64,000 nt of DNA from the NCBI GenBank assembly GCA_032164245.1, contig JAVMKO010000007.1, positions 1,240,001 through 1,304,000 of the forward strand, in the 5' to 3' direction. The DNA is from Sternotherus odoratus (lineage: Eukaryota > Chordata > Testudines > Kinosternidae). Within the stretch, counting starts at the first letter, position 1. Every line of letters starts with the position of its first letter. This document shows positions 10,196 to 24,881 of this stretch, in pieces. The position numbers were made by a program, and so were the translations under genes. A model generated the notes under the pieces. That model searched no databases, was not told where the DNA came from, and saw only the letters and a program-made list of their open reading frames with translations.

Positions 10196-12589
10196 CCAAA
10201 AACTGCTTTATCCTGAGCTATACTTGCAGTTAAAACATGTCCTGCTGAATGTGTTGCTGACATCAATTGTCAGCAACAAGTAATTTTTCTAGACTCTTGG
10301 GTAGTGTAGGCCTAAAATGGGTGAGAAAGTCTCACTTCACAGTCTATCAATATTGCTCTTGTCGCTATCAATATTGCCATCTATCAATATTGTGATAACC
10401 ATTAAGTGACTGACTACAAGCACCCTGATTTTCCCCCAGAAAGATGAATGTGCTGCCTCTACAATGTTCCCACACCCTTTGTGATATAGAAGGATTCTAA
10501 CTGGGTACTGCAGAATCTGGAAAGATGCTATTATTACATCTTCTGAGGCAACAGAGACACAAATTCTGTGAAATTTTCTGTCTTATTTAAGCAATCCCAA
10601 AGTCAATGTTGAACTGACTCAAGGTTTGCAGATGCATATGGCACTCTGATTTGCTGGGTAGTGGAATAGCCTGAGACATATAAAACTGAATGAAGAAAGG
10701 AATCAATGTCGGCTTAAACATCGAGTTGCAAACAAATTTCTTTCCCTATGTAACAACTAACAACTTAGATTATTAGAAGCAAAATAACGGTAAACATTCA
10801 GCTTACCTGTCAATAATGACGCTATTTGTTTAATTTTTGCATTTCTCTTTTGCTTTACACAACTAAATCATTTTCACTTGTGTTTATAGTCAATTTCTTT
10901 TCAAGTTCTCTTATATGGCAAACACTGCAGGCTGACATTCTTTTACTTTAAAAAAATAACTTTTTTATTGGATTTGTTTAATTTGTGGGAAAGTTGCCTT
11001 TGATCTTTATGGGTGGCATTTTCAGAAGTATTCAGCATTGGTCTATCTTTTCTGCCGTTGATGCCAATAGCAGGAAACTCCCATTCTTAGTGTTTACAAA
11101 ATTTAAATTTTGGGCAAATTTAAAATTGGTAAAAGAATCTACATTATTTCAAACTGTGCTGTTCATTGAACCAATCCTGCTGCTCCTGAAATCCATGGAG
11201 TTTTGCCATGGTCTTCAAAGGGAGCAGGATCAGGTCATTTCCTGTATTTGACACATGCTTAATGTTGAAATATAATTTTTTCCTGGAGTGACTCTGAATT
11301 TCAAATTATATTTAAATATGGGAATATATGCAATGGTTTAGAAATAAAAATAAATTAACGTGTGCAGAAATATGAATTAAAAAACCAAATAGGACAATTT
11401 CACTGGTCTACATGCAAAAAACCCACACGGAGCTTATTTCATCTCATGATTTATTCTGCAGACTAAGCTAAGGGGGAAAAAAGAAAGGGTTTCTCTAATT
11501 GTTTTAAACCATGGATGAATAGAACCTAACATGTTCATCCTTGATTAAGATGCTTATTATATAACATATAGTCAGGGACACCAGGAAGAAAACCCTGGGC
11601 CACGAACATAAATAAGGAAGCTTTCATAAGAATCAAAACAAAGCATCATTCAAACAACTGAGCCTGCTGATCCTAAAACGATTATAGGTAGACATGCACC
11701 TCTCTCTATGTGAAATAGATAACATCCTTAATGTTTTGTTATTCTTCATGTCTCCACATTAATCCTTTTTATATTGATAGTTCCCAAAGCATCCTCTGCC
11801 AAGACATGGACTTTGTGCAGATAAAAATCCATTTTCTAGTGCCAAAGATATTAATAATTAACATTTATATCGTGAAACTTGTAATACCAGTTTGCTAAAA
11901 TAAAGCTAATCTTTTTATTATTATTTTAGCATTTAATTTAGTCATCAAAGGTTACTCAGCTTCATGTTTATAAATTATACAGGGCAGGGACTTAACGCCT
12001 CTTGATCTACCTGTTTTGGAATTATGACTGTACAAGTAAGGAGGTTCATAACCTTGTTTGAATATCTGACCCAGCCTTGAAAGAAGGTGTTTCATGGGTT
12101 CAGCAAACCCTCATCATTTCAAGAATCAGCATCTGAGAACAAGATTTTCACAGAGAGCAGAGCAACTCAGTAAGTCTCTACGATAAGCTACAACTTTATG
12201 TAAGAGTCATATAAGGTTACAAGGTCTGAGAATATAGTCTGCCAGTAAGAGTATGGATTTTAGAACAAATAAATAGCTACATACTGCTTAAAAAAACTGG
12301 AAATTTTGAAACAACATGTCTGATAATTCAGCACTAGCCATGTAATAACAGGCTCTAATTTACCATTTGGTATATGCTTTTGAAATACTAAAGGTACATA
12401 CCAGTGGTCACCTAATCATAGAAAATTCAAGCCCTATTTTACATATTTCATGATATATTGAAAACTGCATGACTTAAAAATGCCAGTCTCGTTAAAAAAT
12501 TAATGAGACATATTCCTAAATCACTTCCTCTCTTTTGAAAATCTCACACATTTTCATTTCCAGGGCTATGGCTGCCAATCACCAATCAT
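10196..12589. other. Intergenic; possible conserved non-coding element at 10.70-10.94 kb
   Basis: No gene. 10700-10940 looks like low-repeat, balanced AT-rich sequence and is a candidate KLF4 distal element by position only. 11169-11240 holds a copy of the short palindrome family (ctcctgaaatccatggag...). Confidence 0.35.
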
Positions 12590-12591
12590 AG

Positions 12592-12922
12592 AAGAGAATC
12601 ATAGAATATCAGAGTTGGAAGTGACCTCAGAAGGTCATCTAGTCCAAGCCCCTGCTCAAAGCAGGACCAGCCCCCAACTAAATCTTCTCAGCCAGGGCTT
12701 TGTCAAGCCTGACCTTAAAAACTTCTAAGGAAGAAGATTCCCCCATCTCCACCACTGCTGGAAACCCCAGGCCCTTTAAATTGCCGTTTGGGGAAGCCAG
12801 CCACCCCGGCAGCCACACTCTTTGCCAGTACGCCATACCGGAGCTTACCAGCTTACTTTCACATCTGGATCCACTGTAATCCCAATATTTTAAGATAGTA
12901 TATTTTTTATAATTATCTAGCA
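12592..12922 (-). mobile_element. CR1 LINE fragment with remnant ORF2 end
   Basis: It starts with tcatagaatatcagagttgg, the CR1 3' end read in reverse. The - strand still reads a decayed ORF2 C-terminus with SLEVFKVRLDKALAEK. 5'-truncated. Confidence 0.75.
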
Positions 12923-14003
12923 TAATAAAAGCAGGAAAATGTTTCCTGGAGAAAAATGAATCCAGAAACTCTAAAATACTGCAGCACTTCTATTTTACTT
13001 TCTGTACCAATGATGAGAGGATTATGTGAAGGCAGACTTTTTTTTACAGGATCTGTAAAATGTCTATAGTAATCAAACATATGCTCATATTAAGAACCAT
13101 ATTTCTCTACCAAATTCCAGAGAAACAGAAAACACTCTATTTGTGAAAGGAATGACTCGTCTGTGTTATTTTAAATGTCCTTCCTGAAGTTCTTATGGTG
13201 ATCTGCAGAAGGACGGGACAAGAATTCTGAAGACCAACATAAATTCCAGTGCCATTTCTATAATTGTGAAATCATGGAAAGCAAGGGGCTCTGAATTCAT
13301 CACAGTATTTACATTACAGTTACAAATCCAAATGTTCGGGGGCATTCATCATCTATTTTCTAGGTATACTTCGCCCTAGCTAGAAGAACCAAGCAAAATC
13401 ACGGTGCAATGGTAATACAACTAGGACATTACCCCTGCACCCAAACTTGTAGATTGTTCAAGGAATATGAGGTTGAGACCTATATAAGTGCAGGTAACAG
13501 TGCAAAAAGGAGCTAAAACTGTTTTTCTTTCTTTAATAATCATAATCTTTGCCATGCACTGTCAAATGTAAACCAATTCAAAGCTGGTTTCCTCAGTCTG
13601 CAAACTGGCAACTCTAGTGCTTCTATTCCTCCTCACAGCTGTTATTCAGAACCCCAGGGGTGACAGTAAAACTGAGAAAAATGGTGCCTCTTTCAGGCTG
13701 CTCAGGAAAACTCTCAAGTTCAAGCAGAATCAGGCACTGGAGCTATTCATAGAGAAGCTGGATCCCCCTTTCCCCTGCCTCCTGAGAGGGGAAAGGGGAT
13801 TTCTCCCTTTGGTTCTTGAAAAAATAGTGAAAAACAGGAGGCAACATTTTCAAAGGGGGTGAAAAAAAATCAAATTTGTCTTCCCCTCCCTCCTTCCTTC
13901 ACTGCATCTCTCCCCCTTCCTCTCCCTCCATCCCTGCTCCCTTCTTTCTTTCCCTCCCTCCATCCTTCACCTCTTCCCCACACCCCTTCCCCTTCCTCTC
14001 CAT
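12923..14003. other. Intergenic; pyrimidine-rich from 13.88 kb
   Basis: No gene. 13885-13995 is C/T-rich and leads into the minisatellite. It may be a decayed outer part of the same array. Confidence 0.5.
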
Positions 14004-14126
14004 TAGGGTGACCAGACAGCAAGTGTGAAAAATCATGATGGGGGTGGGTGGTAATTAGGAGCCTGTATAAGAAAAAGACCCCAAAATGGGACTGTCTCAG
14101 TAAAATCGGGACATCTGGTCACCCTA
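14004..14126 (-). mobile_element. Second copy of the TAGGGTGACCAG MITE
   Basis: 123 bp with perfect 12-bp inverted ends (TAGGGTGACCAG / CTGGTCACCCTA). The flanks CTCTCCAT (13996-14003) and CTCTCCTT (14127-14134) are an 8-bp target duplication with one difference. It sits inside the pyrimidine-rich tract. Confidence 0.7.
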
Positions 14127-14129
14127 CTC

Positions 14130-14825
14130 TCCTTCTCCCCTCCATCCTTCACTCCCTCCATCCTTCACTCCCTTCCCCTCCCTCCCTGCCCCCTTCTTCC
14201 CCTCCCTCCATCCTTCACTCCCTTCCCTGCACCCCTACCCCTCCCTGCCCCCTTCTTCCCCTCCCTCCATCCTTCACTCCCTTCCCTGCACCCCTACCCC
14301 TCCCTGCCCCCTTCTTCCCCTCCCTCCATCCTTCACTCCCTTCCCTGCACCCCTACCCCTCCCTGCCCCCTTCTTCCCCTCCCTCCATCCTTCACTCCCT
14401 TCCCTGCACCCCTACCCCTCCCTGCCCCCTTCTTCCCCTCCCTCCATCCTTCACTCCCTTCCCTGCACCCCTACCCCTCCCTGCCCCCTTCTTCCCCTCC
14501 CTCCATCCTTCACTCCCTTCCCCTCCCTCCCTGCCCCCTTCTTCCCCTCCCTCCCTGCCCCCTTCTTCCCCTCCCTCCATCCTTCACTCCCTTCCCCTCC
14601 CTCCCTGCCCCCTTCTTCCCCTCCCTCCCTGCCCCCTTCTTCCCCTCCCTCCATCCTTCACTCCCTTCCCTGCACCCCTACCCCTCCCTGCCCCCTTCTT
14701 CCCCTCCCTCCATCCTTCACTCCCTTCCCCTCCCTGCCCCCTTCTTCCCCTCCCTCCATCCTTCACTCCCTTCCCTGCACCCCTCCCCCTCCCTCCATCC
14801 TTCACCCCCCTCCCTTACTCCTCCC
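14130..14825. repeat. 59-bp polypyrimidine minisatellite upstream of KLF4
   Basis: There are roughly a dozen near-identical units built from cttcttcccctccctccatc, cttcactcccttccctgcac and ccctacccctccctgcccc. Period is 59 bp, with shorter deletion variants at 14520-14640. The + strand is nearly all C/T. The long open frame through it (14048-15145) is an artefact of the array. Confidence 0.9.
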
Positions 14826-15004
14826 TCCCCCTCAGTGAGCCCCTCCTCTCCCCGCCCAGGTGCGCGAGGCGCTGGGACGCTGGCCAGGGCGGGGGGAGGG
14901 GAGGGAGCAGCCGCCGCTGCCTCGCGGACTCCTCCTCGGTGGCGTCAATGCCGCGCGCTGCCAGCCAGCTGCTTTGCTTGCGTCAGGGCCCATCCCTTCC
15001 CCCC

Positions 15005-15122
15005 CCTCCCCCACGTGTTCCGAGAAAGTTTGTTTTGGTGGTTGCCGCGACGACGGTGGGCGGAGCACGCGTGACCACGCTGGTTGGGCGGGAGGGGGGA
15101 GAGGGAGATGAAGTTATAAGTG
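15005..15122 (+). promoter_or_regulatory. KLF4: KLF4 core promoter
   Basis: A TATA-like box TTATAAG at 15114-15120 lies in GC-rich DNA. Upstream are GC boxes at about 15055-15063 (ggtgggcgg) and 15084-15091 (tgggcggg), an ACGCGT at 15068 and a palindromic E-box CACGTG at 15012-15017. Transcription is expected to start near 15,145. Confidence 0.65.
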
Positions 15123-15144
15123 GGGCGGCCGGGCGCGCGGCGTG

Positions 15145-15534
15145 ACAGTTCCGAACGGACCGTGTCGAGCGCTCTGGGCGCGAGCCCCGCCCGCGAGGAC
15201 ACGGCGGCGGCGCCCACCCCCCTCCCCCTCCTGCCCTCACCAGCTCGCGGCGGCAGCGGCGCCCCCATGGCAGCGGCGCGAGCAGGGAACCCCCGGGAAC
15301 CGTCTCGCGCCGCCCCCCTCCCGCTGCCCCCTTGTTGCTCCTGCTGCCAGGCGGCGGCGGCTGAGCCGCGGCGGGGCCGCTGCTAGCGCGGGGCCACCGC
15401 CTGCTCCGGAGGGGTCTGGGCGCGGGGGCGAGCTTCGCGTCGTGACTTTGGGGGTGACCCGCCCGGTTCGCGCCTCTCCCCGCGCTGGACTCTGCGCCGG
15501 GCTCCCGGATCGCGCCGCGGCCCCGGACACCTTC

Positions 15535-15539
<5 letters not shown>
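15145..15539 (+). other. KLF4: KLF4 exon 1: 5'UTR plus first five coding bases
   Basis: The start is placed about 30 bp after the TATA-like box and is approximate. The exon ends with ATGAG at 15535-15539, followed by the donor gtgggt. The first ATG has a weak context (T at -3). The leader is about 390 nt, very GC-rich, and contains an upstream ORF at 15267-15386. Confidence 0.75.
15267..15386 (+). CDS. Upstream ORF in the KLF4 leader (39 codons)
   Basis: An ATG in a good context (ccccATGG) opens 39 codons starting MAAARAGNPR and ending at a TAG 148 nt before the KLF4 start codon. The peptide is Ala/Pro/Arg-rich with a Cys cluster (CCSCC) and no recognisable domain. It is probably a regulatory uORF that lowers initiation at the main ATG, not a functional protein. 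The composition is what any GC-rich leader would give, so peptide function is unlikely. Confidence 0.4.
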   Translation: MAAARAGNPREPSRAAPLPLPPCCSCCQAAAAEPRRGRC

Positions 15540-19229
<3,690 letters not shown>

Positions 19230-19289
19230 TCAGAAGCAGTGGATCTTTCCCATACTGCCATAAGAGATTCAGTATTTACAGCACAGACT

Positions 19290-19351
19290 GTCTTCCACAA
19301 GAGGGAGGAGCCCAGCTAAAGCACTACAAGGAATCATGGTGAAGTCTTCCA
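19290..19351 (+). promoter_or_regulatory. Two 8-mer miR-7 seed matches in the KLF4 3'UTR
   Basis: GTCTTCCA occurs at 19290-19297 and 19344-19351. It is the full 8-mer complement of the miR-7 seed plus the A opposite position 1. A 7-mer GTCTTCC lies further on at 19829-19835. miR-7 repression of KLF4 has been reported in mammals (from memory). Confidence 0.55.
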
Positions 19352-19533
19352 AAGAGTGGAAATAAATAGATAATCAAATGCAAATGTTGGAACTCTTTTT
19401 TTTTTTTTTTCTTTCTTTTTTTTTAATATAATTATAAATTAAAGAAAAACATTGGGGTCAATGACTGGATCTTCTATCATTCCATTTCTAAATACAACTT
19501 GAATATTTCTGGACTACAAAATGCCAAAGTGTG

Positions 19534-19540
19534 ACTGGAA
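19534..19540 (+). promoter_or_regulatory. Possible miR-145 seed match (7mer-A1)
   Basis: ACTGGAA matches positions 2-7 of miR-145 with an A opposite position 1. miR-145 is a known KLF4 regulator in human cells (family knowledge). It is a weak match class, so moderate at best. Confidence 0.35.
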
Positions 19541-19945
19541 GTCAAGGATATCAGGGTTAAATAGACTGCTTGTTGGGTGGGGAGGGGAGATTACACAGGG
19601 AGATTACATTCCCTTAAATCTTGTTTCAATGCAATATGAGATGTAAATGTCATCTTGTCTTTTTTCCTTCTAAAAGCCATTACTATGTTAAAAGAGGAGG
19701 GAGAAATTCAGGTACAGAATTGTTTATAAGCCTATTTCATGGTGCTTAGTGACTGTTGGTTCTAAAGGTACCAAAAACAGGAAGCCAAAGTTCTCAAACT
19801 GCTGCATATCTGACAAGGAAATTTTTTTGTCTTCCGATCTACAATTATGACCTAAGTCAGGTAAATAAACCTGATTTATTTCTTTTCTTTTTTTCTTAAG
19901 AAAAAAACTTTATGCAGACAGTCTGTAATGCACTGTGGTTTCAAT

Positions 19946-19953
19946 GTGCAATA
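19946..19953 (+). promoter_or_regulatory. miR-25/32/92/363/367 seed match (8-mer)
   Basis: GTGCAATA is the 8-mer target of the shared seed AUUGCAC. It sits in a stretch I recall as conserved to human KLF4, just before TTTGTACAATGG. Confidence 0.55.
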
Positions 19954-20140
19954 ATTTGTACAATGGTTTATTCCCAAATATGCCTTAAGCAGAACAAATG
20001 TTTTCTATATAGTTCTTTACATAATAAATATGTAATATAAATTTAAACAAACTTCTATTTTGTATATTTGTAAACTACAAAGTAAAAATGAACATTTTGT
20101 CGAAGTTCGTATTTTGCATATTCAAGTTGAAAATGTTTTA

Positions 20141-20146
20141 AATAAA
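20141..20146 (+). terminator. KLF4: KLF4 poly(A) signal
   Basis: A canonical AATAAA is followed about 20-30 nt later by a GT/T-rich stretch (20165-20185). An earlier AATAAA near 20022 is a possible alternative proximal signal. Confidence 0.85.
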
Positions 20147-20174
20147 CCTATAATATTTTATCTGAATGGTTTTT

Positions 20175-21961
20175 CCACTTTTTTCTTCTATGCATTTGCC
20201 TAAAAAGACCTTGCTTTTAAATACCCATGAATGGCTCAGTACTGCAATCCCTTACTCTGTCTAAGCTCATAGGGCAAAGACCACAAGATGAGGCTCCTAC
20301 ATTTCCAGTATTTCTATAAAGCTTTGTCTTTAGGAAAAATGCAGTAAAAACTGGTTGTTCTGAATAGCAAGTTCTTGCTCACCTCTCCTCTGCACCAGAG
20401 ACTCGTACTTCTCCATTTAAAACTGAGATCTTTTGAATTATGCATGGTTAAAATGTCTGTCTGAGACTTAGGAGGATTAAAATAAAAAACCCTTAATCTT
20501 CAGAAACTGGAAGTTTTTTCTATGGTTTTGTACTGAGCAAACTTAATGTTTGTGTGTCTTGAGTGCAATACCCATATTTGACTACCCGATCTGAAATTTT
20601 TACAGTTTGAGTTTTTAGCTTCTGTTCCTGTAAATACACATACATAAGCTGTTATGTTTACACTGTTTTATCTTTTCATACTGCTGAGAAATTAGTGTAA
20701 TCTTGAAAAAATTAACTATATGCCAGTAATAAACTTGGGGCATTGTGTATGTAATTTCTCAGCATTACATAGAATAATATAATTTCGTGTGCACTGAAAA
20801 CTCCCCATGACTTGAGAATTTTGAGTGTTCAGGGAATAAAGGTGTGCATGGCCCAAGTTGCTTACAAGAAGCTCAGTTAAGCCATATTGATTCTTCCGCA
20901 CTGAATTCAACATGCTGTGAATGCTGTGCATTAAAATAAACAAATCTTTAGCATCTACAAAGTCAGTGGTTACAACTAAAGTGCTTGCTCCTGCAAATAT
21001 GTCAATATACTGTTGTACCTTTCTCACTTTATTGAAGTAAGTGGAACTAGTTGCATGAATAAGGTAGTTATCGTTATTGCAGTTGCTTGTGATGGCTCAA
21101 GACCCCCTTTGTGGTTGATGTAGTATAAATACATAGTAATAAGACTGACTTGTGATCAGTGTTGGCAAGATGAGGCCCAAAACTGGGACTTGTAAAAAGA
21201 AGAAACATTGTCTTGCACTGGTTTAAAAATGCCGTCTAGTTATTTTGCCTATAGCTGTGTAGCAGAATGAATAAGTAGAACATGGAAAATAAGTATTATC
21301 GATAAGGTCAATTTATATTATGCAGTTTCTGACCAAACAAATGGTAATACCTACTTGATTTTTTTTTTTCAAATCTATCTCAAAAATATTATTGGATTTC
21401 ACATTTTGATGTGTTTTTTTCTTTGTGATGACTGGTCACATCTTTTACTAAGTCCATGCCTTACTGATTGCATTCTTGTTCAGTTGAAAGGTGCCTTGAC
21501 TTGTCTGGCGTACAGGTAACTGGGAGTGAAAGGGGGAGAGAGAGTATTCTTTTCGATTTGCAAATTAATTTAGCCTTGTCTATTTGGTAAAGCTAGTTGC
21601 TTTTTGACCAGCCGGAATTTTAAAGTTTAAAATATTTAAAGTAGTAATTGTTGACCTTTTATGTTGCCTTACTTCAAATATTGATGCTGCCATGGAGGGA
21701 TTATCAAATGTCCAAAACTGTTTGACACATTGTGTGAACCTGTCAAGCCTATTTGCAACTCTGTAAATAACATGCAAGTAAATAACTTGACTGACTGTTC
21801 ATCTTCAGAATCATGTAGATCCTCAGTCTCTTACAATCTATCTCTAGAAAAACACTATCATTGGATAAATCTTGTACCTGTTTTGAGCTTCAAGAGCAAT
21901 GTCATGACAATCTCTAAGCACTTTATAAAAAATAATAAAGGTGCCCTAACACTTGGAGACA
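20175..21961. other. Intergenic, 3' of KLF4
   Basis: AT-rich unique-looking DNA with no gene signature. Part could be longer KLF4 3'UTR if a distal poly(A) site is used, but no strong signal is seen. Confidence 0.5.
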
Positions 21962-21975
21962 TGTGGTTATTAAAG

Positions 21976-22115
21976 GTTCAAGAATAGCAGCTGTGTTAGT
22001 CTGTATCCGTAAAGAAAGAGAGGAATACTTGTAGGACCTTAGAGACTAACCAGTTTATTTCAGCATAAGCTTTCGTGGGGTATAGCGATGAAGTGAGCTA
22101 TAGCCCACGAAAGCT
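21976..22115 (+). mobile_element. Penelope-like fragment with inverted tail and perfect 14-bp duplication
   Basis: It is flanked by TGTGGTTATTAAAG at 21962-21975 and 22116-22129. It starts GTTCAAGAATAGCAGC like the copy at 1206. It ends with gctatagcccacgaaagct, an inverted copy of its own agctttcgtggggtatagc. Confidence 0.75.
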
Positions 22116-22129
22116 TGTGGTTATTAAAG

Positions 22130-22468
22130 TGAACTTTTTTCCTTTGATGCTTGAACAGGCCTGAATTTTATAGTTGCTCAAACAATAACATTCCAAAAAT
22201 AGGATTTCGTTCTCTCCCTCCCCCATCCACAATGGTTTCCTGCCCCAGGCTGCCTTGTACGTATATTATAACTTTAATTCAAAAGCGAAATTCAGATGGA
22301 AGCAGCTCTGGGATGTAATTTTTAAAAATACTTTTAAACATTTTAAAGAGATGGAAGCATTTGCTTTGCATGAGATTACAAGTAATGAAATAATTTGAAG
22401 TAGACAAATTTCCACTCTATTTAATAATCCCATCTATTGCCTTGAGTATTTTATAAATGGAGATATAC
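22130..22468. other. Intergenic
   Basis: No gene or repeat recognised. Confidence 0.5.
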
Positions 22469-22655
22469 CAATCTCCTAGAACTGGAAAGACCTTGAAGGT
22501 CATCGAGTCCAGTCCCCTGCCTACACTAGCAGGATCGAGTACTGTCCCCTGACAGATTTTTTGCCCCAGATCCCTAAATGGCCCCCTCAAGGATTGAACT
22601 CACAACCCTGGGTTTAGCAGGCCAATGCTCAAACCACTGAGCTATCCCTCCCATA
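22469..22655 (-). repeat. tRNA-derived SINE, full length
   Basis: The best copy in the window. In reverse it reads gggagggatagctcagtggt, then gtgagttcaatccttgaggg, gatctggggcaaaaa and the CR1-like tail ending in the caaggtctttccagttctag region. Confidence 0.9.
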
Positions 22656-24128
22656 TATTTGTATGCAACATGGTACTGCATATACTTCTGGAGACCATAT
22701 AAAGCCCATGTCTCTCGTCCTTGTTCTTTCGGAGGGCTCCTGGGAAATACTGAAAGAAGGAGTTCTACCAGTTGTACTTCGATAGGCAGGTAGAGGTAAA
22801 AATAGCATACTGAGTTAGCCACCTGTTCCATTATGTCTTGCCTTCTGGAGGTGCGTGTTGCTGAGAATACAAAATGATAAATGTCTCTTATAGAGGGCAT
22901 GCAAAAAAACCAAACAATTTTGTTATATGGTACCTTGAAAAATCATATTCAGTTTACCTCATCTGTAAGGGGTAGTAAAGCACTGTACATGTACTAATGT
23001 TTACAGGGACACCTATGTGTTTAGGCACCTTAAAAGAAGACTTCTTAAATAGCCCCATTTCCAAAGGGGGCTGAGTACCCAATAGTTACCATTCACTCAA
23101 AGCCACTCTTGCAGATGCCTAGGGAAAGCCCTCAAGTTCAAAAAGGCTGTGCATGGTTCAATACAAACTCAATCCTTATCCCCCAGAGCCCTAAACATCC
23201 CCTGTTTAGTAGGTTTGGGGTTTGAAGATGAGCCATTTACAAGATGACACATGTCTGCCTTCAAGGTGCCAAGTTTTCAGAAGTGTCATTTGCATACAAA
23301 TATACTCAAGGCAATAGATGGGATTATTGCTCATTAATCCTTTTTCTGTTGGTTGTGGAGTTTAGAGTGGAAACCTGTCTACTTCAAATTATTTCATTAC
23401 TCGTAATCTCATGCAAATGCTTCCATCTCTTCCCTGTCAGACATTTTTACTTTAACAAGAGTTTCTTCTTTAGTGGATTTACTACTCCCTTGGGAACCAA
23501 TCCTGCTTCCACTGAAATTAACTCAAATTGATTTCAGTTAGGGTTGCTGTAGATCTGGGGTCTTCCCTTTCGCTTTAAGGAGGTGAAATCACCCCTAGTG
23601 TGTTAATGCTCCATGGAATTCGTTTACCACATATTCCTAAAAATGTATCCTAGACCTTTGGCCCTTCCTGCTTCCACTGGGGACAGAGACAAAACTTCCA
23701 TTGGCAGCAATGAGATCAAGAACATGTCCTTTGGTTTTTATGCATTTATCAGTCATTTCAAATAATGAGGCTAAAATAGTCAAATAACTCAGTTGTAGTT
23801 GTTAGGTGACTTAATGCTCCTTCTTGTAATGCATAAATTCAGTTGTTTTTGCAGAACTGGGGGCTTTGTGTGCATTATAAAGTCATAATGTGTCAGGCTG
23901 GAATGTTCTGCTCCTGAAGACTGGAAAGTCTAAGCACTATGATCAACGGTCGGAGAGCGAGCACAGCCTCGGGTGTGTGAAACGCCCACAAAACCGACTG
24001 ACAGACGCCTGAGCCTTCACTCAGGGAACCTGCACAGATTGGCTGTGTCTGGGGACAATTCCCCCTCTGCAGTGTCCTGGGGTGACTTGAGCTTCCGTTG
24101 GCATGAGCTCTGGGGGCAAATTATAGCT
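22656..24128. other. Intergenic
   Basis: No gene. The 23244-23531 (+) and 23973-24263 (+) frames have no domain. Confidence 0.5.
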
Positions 24129-24136
24129 GTGGAGTT

Positions 24137-24484
24137 CCTAGGTGCCAACTCCGTGGGTGCTCTGGGGCTGGAGCACGCACGGGGAAAAATGGGTGGGTGC
24201 TCTGCACCCAATGGCAGCTCCCTGCCCTGCCCCAGTTCACCTATCCTCCGCCTCCTCCCCTGAGTGGGTCATGCCTCCTGCTTCTCCCCCCTACCCCCAC
24301 CCAGCGCTTGCACCGTGAAACAGCTGTTTCGTGTGGCAAGCTGGGAGAGAGGGGGAATGTGGTGCACTCAGGGGAGGAGGGGGGGCTGGGGCATAGATTT
24401 AGGGAGGGGTTCAGTAGGGGCAGGGAGGGATAGAGTTTGGCTGGGGACTTTGGGCCAGGGCACTGATAAAAGTTGGGGCCTATG
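24137..24484 (+). mobile_element. hAT-like non-autonomous element, exact 8-bp duplication
   Basis: Flanked by GTGGAGTT at 24129-24136 and 24485-24492. The ends CCTAGGTGCCAACTCC and AGTTGGGGCCTATG are imperfect inverses. 348 bp with a G-rich interior. Same family as 8212 and 30438. Confidence 0.8.
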
Positions 24485-24492
24485 GTGGAGTT

Positions 24493-24873
24493 TTTTGTAG
24501 GCAAGGCCCTAGAGGCCAGCTGTGGAGGTACTCTCTGGGGCATGGTGATGTTTCCACTGCTTTTGTTCTCCCTATACTTCAGATCAATGTCTTCTAGGCT
24601 GCATTTCACCCTTAGAGGCTTGCAGGTGAATCCTCATGTTCGAACCATGCTTCCTATTGCAAAGGAAAAATAAAGTCTGGTTTTACTAGCATCTCCTCTC
24701 TGGTTGGAGTGGGAGTGTTGTAAGTGACCCAGAAGGCTAAGGATACTAGCAGGTGTCTCCCACATGAGCTAGATTTCCTAAGGTGATGCTGCCCTCATTT
24801 TTGAAGCTCTGACTCATAGGTGCTGCAATAGAGGTGCTGCTGCTGCACCCACTGGCTTGAGGCAGTTTCCATC
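24493..24873. other. Intergenic
   Basis: Nothing recognised. Confidence 0.45.
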
Positions 24874-24881
24874 ATCTACAG

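Larger units (their letters stand above)
19230..20165 (+). other. KLF4: KLF4 3'UTR
   Basis: About 940 nt of AT-rich sequence from the stop to the region just after the AATAAA at 20141. Long stretches match my memory of the mammalian KLF4 3'UTR, including the area around the GTCTTCC at 19829, the GTGCAATA at 19946 and the terminal AATAAACCTATAATATTTTA. The 3' end is inferred from the signal and the downstream T/G-rich tract. Confidence 0.85.

Noticed and set aside
14048..15145. 365-residue open frame (+) rich in Ser-Leu-Pro-Pro
   Set aside because: It is the translation of the 59-bp minisatellite plus the promoter. No start context, domain or conservation reason to think it is a protein.
22469..22655. 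tRNA gene from A and B box match
   Set aside because: No cloverleaf or anticodon arm beyond the promoter boxes, and a CR1-like tail. It is a SINE, as are the copies at 4206, 10034 and 51193.
23973..24263. 96-residue open frame (+)
   Set aside because: Its second half is inside the hAT-like element starting at 24137. No domain in the first half.
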